From Flavobacterium channae (GTDB lineage Bacteria > Bacteroidota > Bacteroidia > Flavobacteriales > Flavobacteriaceae): DNA of 64,000 bases. Numbering within the stretch: position 1 is the first letter of the stretch; each line of letters starts with the position of its first letter. The stretch lies in contig NZ_CP089096.1 in assembly GCF_021172165.1 (NCBI RefSeq), positions 2,480,001 through 2,544,000 on the forward strand. The letters are read 5' to 3'. Positions 17,124 to 25,032 of this stretch are shown one piece after another. Below the pieces are notes generated by a model. That model was not told the origin of the DNA and did no database searches. It saw only the letters and a program-made list of their open reading frames with translations. Position numbers and translations under genes: made by a program.

Positions 17124-17215
17124 AAAAAAGCCCTGCATCAAATGCAAAGCTTTTCATTGGTCTAACTACTAAACCTTTTGGTACTTTCGTACCTAAACAA
17201 CACAACTATTTTAAA
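17124..17215 (-). ncRNA. candidate structured small RNA
   Basis: On the minus strand three hairpins follow each other with 4-nt linkers. The first is GGTAC-GAAA-GTACC (17193-17180), a stem closed by a GNRA tetraloop. The second is GGTTTAG-TAG-TTAGACC (17175-17159), seven pairs with two wobbles. The third is a longer stem AAAAGC..TGCAT / ATGCA..GCTTTT (17154-17126), ending in a T tract as an intrinsic terminator should. The region lies downstream of the tRNA-Asp terminator, so it would need its own promoter near 17215-17230; I see no exact TAnnTTTG there. A 66-codon frame crosses the region but shows no protein character. The boundaries are approximate. Confidence 0.45.
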
Positions 17216-17229
17216 TATTGTAAGAGGGC

Positions 17230-17256
17230 AAAAAAGCCTTTCTTTTCGAAAGGCTT
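17230..17256 (-). terminator. terminator of tRNA-Asp
   Basis: On the minus strand AAGCCTTTC pairs with GAAAGGCTT around a 5-nt loop, followed by six T. It begins 11 bp after the tRNA 3' end. Confidence 0.9.
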
Positions 17257-17266
17257 CCTCTTTTAC

Positions 17267-17343
17267 TGGCGGTCTGGACGGGACTCGAACCCGCGACCCC
17301 ATGCGTGACAGGCATGTATTCTAACCAACTGAACTACCAAACC
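17267..17343 (-). tRNA. tRNA-Asp (anticodon GTC)
   Basis: The minus strand folds as a cloverleaf. The acceptor stem is GGTTTGG/CCAGACC. The D-arm contains AGTTCAGTTGGTTAGAAT. The anticodon stem CATGC/GCATG encloses the loop CTGTCAC, giving anticodon GTC. The T-arm is GCGGG-TTCGAGT-CCCGT. Discriminator G is followed by an encoded CCA. The anticodon predicts aspartate. It is a single tRNA with its own terminator. Confidence 0.97.
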
Positions 17344-17429
17344 AGTGCTTGATTGCGAGTGCAAATATACTACGCTTTTTTAATCTTGCAAATATTTTTT
17401 TAAAAAAAATTAAACTTTTTTTACCTGTT

Positions 17430-18356
17430 TTAGCCAAACTTTTGTTTTTCAACCAAATACGTTAATAAAATTTTTTCAAAATTTTCATCAACTGAAACCG
17501 GAACATATCGTATTTGATATTGCATACAGGTTGCTTCTATCGTTTTGAAATAACTTTGTACTTCTTTTTGATACATTTCTTGGGTATTTTCAGCAAATAA
17601 ATTGATCTCTTCTCCCGTTTCCACATCAATAAACTTACGTGGCGTATTATCAAAACTAAAATTTAACTCCGTTTTTTTATCATAAACATGAAAAACAACT
17701 ACTCGATGTTTGTTGTGTTTTAAATGCTGCAAAGCTTTAAATATTTTATCGTTGTCTTCACTCTGAAACATGTCGGTAAACAAAATTACCATAGAGCGAC
17801 GATGAATATTTTCTGCAATTTGGTGTAAAAAAGTAACAGTATCGGTTTTACGAGTTGTTTTGTTTTGCATTAAAACTTCTTCGAGCTTATTTAAAATCAT
17901 CCTATGATGACGCTCGCTCCCTTTTTCAGGAGAATAATATTCATATATATCCGAATAAACACTCAAACCAACAGCATCCCGTTGTTTTTTAAGCAAGTTC
18001 ATCAACACAGCCGAAGCCAAGACAGAAAAACCTATTTTATTCTCGTAAAACAGCTGATTTTCCTTCAATTTAGGATAATGCATCGACGAAGAATTATCAA
18101 TTATCAAATGACAACGTAAATTGGTCTCCTCTTCGTATCGTTTTGTGTACAATCTGTCTGTTTTGGCAAACAATTTCCAATCGATATGCTTGGTACTTTC
18201 TCCAGGATTGTAAATTTTATGTTCGGCAAACTCAGCCGAGAATCCATGAAAAGGTGATTTGTGCATTCCAGAAATAAACCCTTCAACAATTTGATTGGCC
18301 AATAATTCTAAATGCTCAAAACTGGATATTTTTTCTAAATGCGCCTCTAACTTCAT
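17430..18356 (-). CDS. DUF58 domain-containing protein
   Basis: 308 residues. The N-terminal SGMHKSPFHGFSAEFAEHKI, then YNPGESTKHIDWKLFAKTD, is the DUF58 core. It is followed by a vWA-like metal-site motif (HLIIDNSSSMHYP, the DxSxS pattern), and later IHRRSMVILFTDMF supplies a second conserved acidic site. In other bacteria such genes sit in MoxR-ATPase/vWA/Bat operons with a role in envelope stress. Here no MoxR gene is within the window, so this copy is isolated or its partners are elsewhere. The ATG at 18356 gives the normal N-terminus. Confidence 0.88.
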   Translation of the reverse strand: MKLEAHLEKISSFEHLELLANQIVEGFISGMHKSPFHGFSAEFAEHKIYNPGESTKHIDWKLFAKTDRLYTKRYEEETNLRCHLIIDNSSSMHYPKLKENQLFYENKIGFSVLASAVLMNLLKKQRDAVGLSVYSDIYEYYSPEKGSERHHRMILNKLEEVLMQNKTTRKTDTVTFLHQIAENIHRRSMVILFTDMFQSEDNDKIFKALQHLKHNKHRVVVFHVYDKKTELNFSFDNTPRKFIDVETGEEINLFAENTQEMYQKEVQSYFKTIEATCMQYQIRYVPVSVDENFEKILLTYLVEKQKFG

Positions 18357-18446
18357 ATCGTAAAGATAGTGAAATCTATCAAAAAAGGCCTAACTTTCGT
18401 TAGACCTAATTCTACTTAACAAACCCACCCTAAAATCAATAAATCT

Positions 18447-19040
18447 TTAGTATTTTGTAGAAACAAATAATTCTGCAGATCTAATTTCGGCAATAGCCGT
18501 ATTTAAAGCTTTTTCTCTAATTACCACCCTCCATTGTCCATTAGGATTTTGATCATTAAACCCATCAAAATCATATACTACTTGATTCGCAAAAATTGAA
18601 GCAGAACTAATATCTCCAAACGAAAAATAATTTCCTGTCATATTGTTACTTTGTGTCCAATCATCAAAAGTTAGCGGACCATTATCTGTTAACTTAATAT
18701 CAATTTCTACTGTACTAGGGGTATATTGAATCATATTTCCCATCAAAGGCAAAACTTGATTAGATGGAGAAATTAAATAAAAATCTAAATTATTTAAATT
18801 ATAAACCGAAGCTTTTAATTTAAGTTCAATTTCATTCGTTCTTCCTTCTAACCCTGAAACTATTAAATTATCACTTACTTCACCGTAATTCGAATATACT
18901 GCCCAATTAGCTCCATCACTAATTGCAACAGATTCTAATGGCGTATAAATAGTTTCTCTATCAACAATCTCTTCCTTTGTACAAGAACAAAGTGTTATAA
19001 ATATTCCTAATAACCAACTTACTCTTTTAATTGTTTTCAT
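18447..19040 (-). CDS. lipoprotein with a proprotein-convertase P-domain-like fold
   Basis: 197 residues from the ATG at 19040; a TTG at 19052 is in frame but less likely. A lipobox ends the signal peptide (LGIFITLCSC). The mature protein ends with GFNDQNPNGQWRVVIREKA and IRSAELFVSTKY. This recalls the beta-sandwich P/Homo-B domain (typically a GxNPNGxWxLxVxD pattern), which often stabilises or targets secreted proteins. No protease domain is attached. It follows the YadA/S74 gene with a 13-bp gap, so it is very likely co-transcribed and may be an outer-membrane partner of that surface protein. Confidence 0.65.
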   Translation of the reverse strand: MKTIKRVSWLLGIFITLCSCTKEEIVDRETIYTPLESVAISDGANWAVYSNYGEVSDNLIVSGLEGRTNEIELKLKASVYNLNNLDFYLISPSNQVLPLMGNMIQYTPSTVEIDIKLTDNGPLTFDDWTQSNNMTGNYFSFGDISSASIFANQVVYDFDGFNDQNPNGQWRVVIREKALNTAIAEIRSAELFVSTKY

Positions 19041-19053
19041 AATATTCTTCAAA

Positions 19054-21006
19054 TTATTTAGTTTCTAACTTCTCTAATCGATTTAATATCTCTTTATTTA
19101 TAGCTTCTAATTGCTTTATTTTTTCATTTTGTTCTTCGATGATTTGTTGTTGTTCTTGTACTGCTTTCACTAAAGGAACTACAAATTCTGCGTAGCGCAA
19201 ACCATAAAGACCATCTATTTTTTTTGGCGCATCAATTCCACTAAAATCAAAATTTAAAGATTTTGCTGTTTGAGCAACTTCTTGAGCTATGAAACCAGTT
19301 TGTTTAATATTTTCAATATCGTATTTTCCTTCCCAGTCTTCGTTAGCTTCTTGTTTGTCTTTGTAAATAATTGCATTTTGTTTATGAATGTCAAGGTTGT
19401 AAGTTACAGGTCTTAATTGTGTTATAAAATTTAACCCCGGAACATCTTCTTTTATATTGTTTTTTATTCGCTGATCGCTATAGGTTGTAAAATTAACTTG
19501 CCCACGAATAGAAGCTACACTAGTGTTTCCGATTTCAACCATATTGCTAGTAGAAGTACCTCCCCCTACATTGTAACCAAGTCCAGTATAATTATTTAAA
19601 GATGTTGACGATGTTGGATAAACATTATAGCCAACAGCTGTGTTTTGATAGCCCGTAGTATTATTGAACAATGCCCTATTACCAAGTGCTGTATTTCTAT
19701 AACCAGTGGTATTCGCATTTAATGCATAATTACCTAAAGCTGTATTTTGAATACCATTGCTTGTAGAAGTTGGGTTATTATTCAACAAAGCGTCAACACC
19801 AACTGCTACATTATTAGTATCAAAAGCAACATTTCCATTACTAAATTGTTGATTAGACAAGGCTCTATATCCAACTGCTACATTATTACTTGCCATTTTA
19901 TTATTAAACATTGAACCGTTACCAAATGCAGAATTGTAATTACCATTATTACCATTTAATGCTCTATATCCAAAACCAGAATTATAACTTCCTGATGAAT
20001 TTCCTAATAAAACTTCTGAACCATGGGCATTATTTTGCGTGCCAGTTGTGTTTCCAAATAAAGACAAGTACCCAAATGCGTTATTGTATTCGCCAGTTGT
20101 GTTTGAGGATAATGCACGATCTCCAACTGCACTATTACCACTTCCTGAAGTGTTTTTTGATAAAGTTCTAAAACCTATTGCGGTGTTAAGATTACCTGTA
20201 TTATTTGCAGGAGTCGAAGACCCTTGTATAGCCTCAAAACCAACAGCTACATTATGATTTTGATAAGCCGTGGCAGTATTATCAGCATATTGCATTGCTC
20301 TAACTCCAATAGCTACTCCATTTGATCCAGATTTATTATTAAAATAAGCAAATCTCCCGATAGCTATATTTTCTGTACCAACGGTGTTTTCATACAAAGC
20401 ACTTGATCCAACAGCAATATTAGAATCCCCACTCGTGTTTTTTTGCAAAGCATAAGACCCTATAGCTGTATTTAAGGCGCCACTATTATTCATAAAAGCT
20501 TCAACACCAATCGCAACATTGTGAGAACCAGAATTAACAGCTTGCCCTGTAGTAATGCCTAAAAAAACATTACCTCCTGTTCCTTCTCCAGTATTGGTAT
20601 CTATTCTTCCTGCATGCTGATTGTTTACACGAAAAAACAACGATTTATCATCAGTAGTTCCTAAAAAATTGGTTGTCGGATTTGTTCCAGTATTCCCAGT
20701 TAAACTCCATCCTGAACCATTCCCAAATCCTTTCCAACTCGTAGTTGTATTATCCCAATAATAAAACCCAGGTTGATTTGTTCCAGAAGTTGTAGTTAAA
20801 TAAACTAGCATTCCTTGCTGTAAAATAGTTGGATTAATTGCTGGAAAAGTATCTATTTTTGGAATTAAAACACCATCAGTATTAGCTGGCACTGCTTGAT
20901 TACTAGATTTTATTTCTAATTGTGCTGCTGGTGTAGCTGTGTTAATCCCTACTTGAGAATATCCTGCAGTTACAATACCTAATATTAAAAAATAGAACTT
21001 CTTCAT
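19054..21006 (-). CDS. surface protein with YadA-like head repeats and a C-terminal S74 chaperone domain
   Basis: 650 residues. A signal peptide (MKKFYFLILGIVTAGYSQ) runs into VGINTATPAAQLEI. About residues 165-500 are tandem head-like repeats of the NTAIGSYAL / NVAVGYRAL / GNRALFNNTTG kind, as in trimeric YadA heads and tail-fibre shafts. At about 512 begins a Peptidase_S74 intramolecular chaperone domain (YSDQRIKNNIKE, then GFIAQEV and LYGLRYAEFVVPLVKAVQEQ), followed by a closing coiled coil. S74 domains trimerise fibres and then usually cleave themselves off. It is therefore probably a trimeric surface fibre. No membrane anchor or sorting domain is visible; the downstream lipoprotein may help attach it. 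Not a prophage gene, because no phage neighbours exist. Confidence 0.85.
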   Translation of the reverse strand: MKKFYFLILGIVTAGYSQVGINTATPAAQLEIKSSNQAVPANTDGVLIPKIDTFPAINPTILQQGMLVYLTTTSGTNQPGFYYWDNTTTSWKGFGNGSGWSLTGNTGTNPTTNFLGTTDDKSLFFRVNNQHAGRIDTNTGEGTGGNVFLGITTGQAVNSGSHNVAIGVEAFMNNSGALNTAIGSYALQKNTSGDSNIAVGSSALYENTVGTENIAIGRFAYFNNKSGSNGVAIGVRAMQYADNTATAYQNHNVAVGFEAIQGSSTPANNTGNLNTAIGFRTLSKNTSGSGNSAVGDRALSSNTTGEYNNAFGYLSLFGNTTGTQNNAHGSEVLLGNSSGSYNSGFGYRALNGNNGNYNSAFGNGSMFNNKMASNNVAVGYRALSNQQFSNGNVAFDTNNVAVGVDALLNNNPTSTSNGIQNTALGNYALNANTTGYRNTALGNRALFNNTTGYQNTAVGYNVYPTSSTSLNNYTGLGYNVGGGTSTSNMVEIGNTSVASIRGQVNFTTYSDQRIKNNIKEDVPGLNFITQLRPVTYNLDIHKQNAIIYKDKQEANEDWEGKYDIENIKQTGFIAQEVAQTAKSLNFDFSGIDAPKKIDGLYGLRYAEFVVPLVKAVQEQQQIIEEQNEKIKQLEAINKEILNRLEKLETK

Positions 21007-21031
21007 TTTTTTATTTTTATAGTTGATGCAG

Positions 21032-21094
21032 CAAATTTCATTCGTTTAATTGCTTTATAAAAAGCAAAAAGGACAAACGACATTTTAAATACAC
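21032..21094 (-). promoter_or_regulatory. promoter and shared operator (copy A) of the YadA/S74 operon
   Basis: The 30-bp element at 21065-21094 is 28/30 identical to 21712-21741. On the minus strand it ends 25 bp before a -7-like box GAAATTTG (21039-21032), 25 bp before the ATG. The position relative to the -7 box puts the element just upstream of the -33 region, as expected for an activator site. On the minus strand, a GTAGTTGGTG-like word lies about 20 bp before GTCGTTTGTC, giving a weak direct repeat of the kind LytTR proteins bind. Confidence 0.7.
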
Positions 21095-21120
21095 CAACTA
21101 CATATCGTTTTAAAAAAAAC

Positions 21121-21146
21121 AAAAGCTCTGTAATTACAGAGCTTTT
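21121..21146 (-). terminator. terminator after the unknown gene 21152-21649
   Basis: A perfect palindrome (AAAAGCTCTGTAA joined to its complement) gives a 10-bp or longer stem, followed on the minus strand by a T-rich run. It separates the upstream unit from the YadA/S74 promoter. Confidence 0.85.
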
Positions 21147-21151
21147 AAAAA

Positions 21152-21649
21152 TTATTTATTTCTTAGTTTTCTTCTTTTAAAGAAATTACTAAAGTCTGGA
21201 TTATTTATAGGAATTTCATCATCTATTCTACCTAAATTAAGCTCTTCCATTTTAACTTCTTGAAAAGGAATTGACCACACATTTTCATCTTGTGTACCAA
21301 AAGAGTTTGTTCTTCCTTTATACATTTTTCCACTAATTACCAATGGTACATCGCAAAATATATGCATTGAACCATTTCTTGAATGTTCTGTTACGTTATA
21401 ACTAGGATTCTTTACACTAATTATATCTACAATTCTCATATCTAAAACTGAATTTGGAGGTGTAAGAAGATCTACTTCCATATCCGAAAATAATTTTCCA
21501 TCTAAATCGTAAAAATGAATAACTATTCTTGCGCTTGTATTATTATAATTATGAACATAAAAAGTAGTTCCGGTGTGGGCTTTGTGACCTTCACCAAAAA
21601 TACCTAGACTATCTTTCCAATATGGAGTTACGTATTTGTACTTACTCAT
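21152..21649 (-). CDS. hypothetical protein, putatively co-regulated with the YadA/S74 operon
   Basis: 165 residues from the ATG at 21649 (MSKYKYVTPYWKDSLGIFGE). An upstream GTG at 21679 is in frame but lies inside the -7 box and is rejected. I do not recognise the family. There is no signal peptide. The protein is beta-rich and hydrophilic in its middle part (TTFYVHNYNNTSARIVIHFY, then DLDGKLFSDMEVDLLTPPNS, MHIFCDVPLVISGKM) and basic at the end (FFKRRKLRNK). The shape of the first 120 residues suggests a single beta-sandwich. Its promoter shares a 30-bp operator with the YadA/S74 operon at the same spacing, so the two probably respond to one regulator, likely the adjacent LytTR protein. Confidence 0.65.
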   Translation of the reverse strand: MSKYKYVTPYWKDSLGIFGEGHKAHTGTTFYVHNYNNTSARIVIHFYDLDGKLFSDMEVDLLTPPNSVLDMRIVDIISVKNPSYNVTEHSRNGSMHIFCDVPLVISGKMYKGRTNSFGTQDENVWSIPFQEVKMEELNLGRIDDEIPINNPDFSNFFKRRKLRNK

Positions 21650-21678
21650 AAGATTATTTTTTATATTTAATAATATCA

Positions 21679-21741
21679 CAAACCTAAATAGCTATTAAAA
21701 TGAAAACAAAACAAAAAGGACAAACAACATTATAAATACAC
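21679..21741 (-). promoter_or_regulatory. promoter and shared operator (copy B) of the unknown gene
   Basis: The minus-strand -7 box TAGGTTTG (21686-21679) is an exact TAnnTTTG match, with TTTTG 20 bp upstream as a -33 candidate. The 30-bp operator copy (21712-21741) starts 25 bp upstream of it, exactly as in copy A. Copy B lies between this promoter and the divergent promoter of the LytTR/kinase operon, so it could also serve autoregulation. Confidence 0.72.
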
Positions 21742-21768
21742 GAATAAATGTTTTTAGAAGAAATTTTC

Positions 21769-21776
21769 TATATTTG
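21769..21776 (+). promoter_or_regulatory. -7 box of the LytTR/kinase operon
   Basis: TATATTTG is an exact TAnnTTTG match, 16 bp before the ATG of the regulator gene. Confidence 0.6.
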
Positions 21777-21792
21777 AGTATAATATTAAAGT

Positions 21793-22497
21793 ATGCAATC
21801 ATTTAACTGTATAATTGTTGATGATGAAGAAATAGACAGACTCCTGGTTATTTCTTACGTTAAAAGATTTTCAATTTTTCAAATAGTTGGAATATTTGAA
21901 ACTGCTGAAACTGCATTAGCGTTTTTAGAAACCAATTCAGTTGATATTGCTTTTCTAGACATTGAACTTCCGGGAAAATCTGGCTTAGAGCTTCGTGAAA
22001 AAGCAAAAGAAATTCCTGCTTGCGTTTTTATTTCATCTCATACAGAAAGTGCGGCATACACTTTTGAATTACAAACATTAGATTTTATTGTTAAACCGTT
22101 TAAATTTCCTCGCTTTGAACAAACTGTACAGCGAATTGTGGAGTTTATGGAAATTAAAACAAAAGCAAGTTTGTTTGAAGCTTCAATAGGTGGTGATGTT
22201 ATTTACGTAAAATCTGGTCATAGCCAAGTTAAAATTAAACTTCATGAAATATTATATTTAGAAGCTTTAAAAAATTATACCATTTTGGCAACTGAAAACA
22301 AAAGACATTGTGTTTTACAAAATTTAGGCGAAATCCTTCAAAATGAAAATTTTCAATCGTTTATAAGAATTCATCGCAGTTTTGCAGTTCAAAAACAATT
22401 TATTCAAAAGATTAATAGTCAAGAATTAGTTTTAAAAAACGATGTCTCTATACCTATTGGACGAAGCTTCAAAAATAACTTAAGTTTGGTTTTATGA
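21793..22497 (+). CDS. LytTR-family response regulator
   Basis: 234 residues. Residues 5-120 form a receiver domain with the acidic pocket VDDEE, the phosphoacceptor D56 in AFLDIELPG and the conserved Lys of VKPFKFP. From about 135 to the end is a LytTR DNA-binding domain (IYVKSGHSQVKIKLHEILYL, then LEALKNYTIL, the SFIRIHRSFAV motif and IPIGRSFKNNL). It binds direct repeats and usually controls surface or extracellular functions. It overlaps the kinase gene by four bases (ATGA), so the two are co-translated. The divergent neighbours carry a shared 30-bp element that is the obvious candidate target. Confidence 0.93.
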   Translation: MQSFNCIIVDDEEIDRLLVISYVKRFSIFQIVGIFETAETALAFLETNSVDIAFLDIELPGKSGLELREKAKEIPACVFISSHTESAAYTFELQTLDFIVKPFKFPRFEQTVQRIVEFMEIKTKASLFEASIGGDVIYVKSGHSQVKIKLHEILYLEALKNYTILATENKRHCVLQNLGEILQNENFQSFIRIHRSFAVQKQFIQKINSQELVLKNDVSIPIGRSFKNNLSLVL

Positions 22498-24560
22498 AAG
22501 GCTACTTTTTGTTAATTTTTATATTTTTTTCATGTTTTGTTATTGGACAAAATGAACCAAATCTTACAAAATTTAAAACTCAAAAAGAAAAACTTCAAGC
22601 CTGGGCAGATTATTGTGACGAATTTCTTGCCGTTGAAAACTACAAGCAACTAAGAATTGCTGGAAAAAAAGGCATACAACTAACTTCAAAAAATGATTTT
22701 TATAACTTGTCACTTTTCAATTTCTATCTAGGTGTTTCATTTGATTATGGCAGTGAAACAGATAGCATATCCTATTATCTAGAAAAATCAGAATTATTTG
22801 GAAGAAAAGCTAAAAACAACAAAAGAGTTGTAGAAGCATTAAAACAAATGCTTGTGTGCTATAAAAATTATGGCGCAACCAAAAAAAGAGAGCGTGTTTT
22901 AAATGAGCTACAGAATGTTATTGACACTTCAAAAAACGAATTAGAGAAGAGTAAAATCTTAGCTGAAATATCAGATTATTATATTCACATAGGACAATAT
23001 GAAAAAGGATTACAATATAAAATAGAAGGTTTAGAAAAACGAAAAAAATATTTAAATAAAGGCAATTATAACGATACAATTAATTTTGGTGTACAGTTAG
23101 TTAACATATCTGAGCTTTACTACACTATGGATAATCTTCCAAAAAGTTTGGAATATTTAATTGAAAGTGAGCCTTATTTATCAAAATACAAGGAAGGCAT
23201 TGCTGCTGTTCATAACGATTTTATTTCTATTTATTTAAAGCAAAATAATTTAATAAAAGCAGAAGACAGATATTCTAAGTTTAAGTTATTTTTAAAAACT
23301 GTTGATTTAGGTGATTGTTTTGAATATTTTATTCAGAGTAATTTACTTTTTTCAAATTATTACTTAGAAAAAAATCAACCTATAAAAGCGCTATTCTACG
23401 CTAACCAAGCCAATTCTAATGTAGAAAAATACGCAAGTGATTTCACTAAAGCACAAGTAAATCAAACTTTTGGTAAAATTTATTTATTCCAAAAAGATTA
23501 TAAAAAAGCATTACCATATTTGATTTCGTCAGAACCTATTATAAGAGAAGACTCTCCAGAAGCAAACTGTGTTTTACAAAAATTATTAGCACAAACTTAT
23601 TTAGGCATCGGAAACACCAAACAAGCCTATTTTCATTTAAACAATTATGCCGCATTACAAGAAACCTTATTAGCAGAAAAAACAAAAAAGAATCTTGCAG
23701 AAATGGAAGCCAAGTACCAAAATAGTGTAAAAAAACAAGAAATAGCAAACAAAAACCTTCAAATAGACGTCGCTAATAAACAAAAATACTATTTAATTGC
23801 AGGTCTTTTATTATTAACTATAATTGGAGGCTTACTATATTATCAAAACCTAAACAGAAAAAAATCGAATCAAAAACTGCTTCTTTTAAATAACGAACTT
23901 GAAGAAGCCAACAACGCTAAACTGCGATTTCTAAACATTTTAAATCACGATTTAAGAAGTCCGGTTGCAACGTTAATTCAATTTTTACATCTAAAAAAAG
24001 AAAGTCCAGACTTATTAGATGAGGAAAGTAAAGCGCGTTTGGAACAAAAAACAATTGATGGAGCGGAAAATCTTCTTAACTCAATGGAAGACATTTTGTT
24101 GTGGAGCAAAGGACAAATGGAAAACTTTAAACCGCAACCAGAAAAAATCAATATTTCTGATTTATTTCATGATATTAAAAATCATTTTTCTAGCGCTGAA
24201 AATATTGCCATTCAATTTGAAAACAATTCAAATATAAAATTGTTTACCGATCAGAATTTCCTTAAAACCATCATGCGAAATTTAACCGGAAACGCTATAA
24301 AAGCGCTTGAAGGCATTGATAACCCAACTATCAACTGGAAAGCTTGGAATGAAAATAACAGAACATTTATTTCCATTACTGATAATGGCAAAGGAGCATC
24401 AATAGAACAATTTAAAGCACTTTATGATGAAAAAGAAATTGTTGGAATTAAAACAGGGCTTGGACTTCATTTAATTCGTGATTTAGCTAAAATGATTGAT
24501 TGTGAAATTAGCCTAGAAACATCGGAAAACAAAGGAACCAAAGTTGTTTTAAGAATATAA
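22494..24560 (+). CDS. TPR-containing sensor histidine kinase
   Basis: 688 residues. A signal peptide (MKGYFLLIFIFFSCFVIGQ) leads to a periplasmic region of about 380 residues made of TPR-like helical pairs (for example YYLEKSELFGRKA, ISDYYIHIGQYEKGLQY, VNQTFGKIYLFQKDYKKALP). Then come a coiled coil, one membrane helix near 430-448 (YYLIAGLLLLTIIGGLLYY), a second coiled coil and a HisKA domain with the H-box LNHDLRSPVATLI. The HATPase domain shows TGNAIKALEG (N box), ITDNGKGAS (G1) and TGLGLHLI (G2). The architecture matches the Bacteroidota kinases that partner LytTR regulators. The bound signal is unknown. Confidence 0.92.
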   Translation: MKGYFLLIFIFFSCFVIGQNEPNLTKFKTQKEKLQAWADYCDEFLAVENYKQLRIAGKKGIQLTSKNDFYNLSLFNFYLGVSFDYGSETDSISYYLEKSELFGRKAKNNKRVVEALKQMLVCYKNYGATKKRERVLNELQNVIDTSKNELEKSKILAEISDYYIHIGQYEKGLQYKIEGLEKRKKYLNKGNYNDTINFGVQLVNISELYYTMDNLPKSLEYLIESEPYLSKYKEGIAAVHNDFISIYLKQNNLIKAEDRYSKFKLFLKTVDLGDCFEYFIQSNLLFSNYYLEKNQPIKALFYANQANSNVEKYASDFTKAQVNQTFGKIYLFQKDYKKALPYLISSEPIIREDSPEANCVLQKLLAQTYLGIGNTKQAYFHLNNYAALQETLLAEKTKKNLAEMEAKYQNSVKKQEIANKNLQIDVANKQKYYLIAGLLLLTIIGGLLYYQNLNRKKSNQKLLLLNNELEEANNAKLRFLNILNHDLRSPVATLIQFLHLKKESPDLLDEESKARLEQKTIDGAENLLNSMEDILLWSKGQMENFKPQPEKINISDLFHDIKNHFSSAENIAIQFENNSNIKLFTDQNFLKTIMRNLTGNAIKALEGIDNPTINWKAWNENNRTFISITDNGKGASIEQFKALYDEKEIVGIKTGLGLHLIRDLAKMIDCEISLETSENKGTKVVLRI

Positions 24561-24592
24561 AAAAAGGCCCAACATACGTTGAGCCTTTTTTC
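24561..24592. terminator. bidirectional terminator between the kinase gene and trxA
   Basis: AAAAAGGC-C-CAAC pairs with GTTG-A-GCCTTTTT around an ATAC loop, with one C/A mismatch, and has A and T runs on both sides. Confidence 0.88.
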
Positions 24593-24606
24593 TTCTTTTT
24601 CAAATA

Positions 24607-24924
24607 TTATAATAATGCATCAATTGCATCTGTATAAGTCTTTTTAGGAGCAACTCCTACTTGTCTTCCAACAACTTCTCCGTTTTGAAATACTAATACT
24701 GTAGGAATGTTACGAACTCCGTATTTTGCAGCAAATTCTTGGTTTGCATCTACGTCAACTTTACCAACTACTGCTTTACCTTCATATTCTGAAGAAATTT
24801 CGTCGATAACTGGACCAACCATTCTACATGGACCACACCAAGCTGCCCAAAAATCTACTACTACTGGTTTATCTGATTTTAATACTACTTCATCAAAAGT
24901 AGCATCTGTAATTGCTAATGCCAT
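24607..24924 (-). CDS. trxA: thioredoxin
   Basis: 105 residues, the standard length. The active-site motif is [11 protein letters not shown] with Cys30 and Cys33, followed by the cis-proline loop NIPTVLVF. Thioredoxin reduces protein disulfides in the cytoplasm using thioredoxin reductase. The ATG at 24924 gives the normal N-terminus. A good promoter pair lies just upstream (24957-24989). It lies next to a peroxiredoxin-like gene and dnaE on the same strand. Confidence 0.97.
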   Translation of the reverse strand: MALAITDATFDEVVLKSDKPVVVDFWAAWCGPCRMVGPVIDEISSEYEGKAVVGKVDVDANQEFAAKYGVRNIPTVLVFQNGEVVGRQVGVAPKKTYTDAIDALL

Positions 24925-24956
24925 ATTTTTAAATTTTAATTTACTTTATTGAGTAA

Positions 24957-24989
24957 CAAAAATAGCTATTTATTTTTTACTAAACCAAA
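24957..24989 (-). promoter_or_regulatory. promoter of trxA
   Basis: On the minus strand TTTG (24989-24986), a 21-bp spacer and TATTTTTG (24964-24957) match the flavobacterial -33/-7 consensus at normal spacing. The -7 box is 33 bp before the ATG. Confidence 0.65.
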
Positions 24990-25032
24990 AACTCAAATTG
25001 CTTTTATTTATTAGAGTATATACAAAACTGAT

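Noticed and set aside
17005..17205. 66-codon frame on the minus strand crossing the region after tRNA-Asp
   Set aside because: It runs through two terminator hairpins and the candidate small RNA, has no recognisable protein features, and ends inside the T9SS terminator region.
19911..20257. Plus-strand frames inside the YadA-like repeats
   Set aside because: They are antisense to the repeat-coding gene and arise from its low-complexity codons.
19054..21006. Prophage suspected from tail-fibre and S74 domains
   Set aside because: The protein has a Sec signal peptide and its neighbours are envelope and regulatory genes. No phage structural, lysis or integrase gene is nearby.
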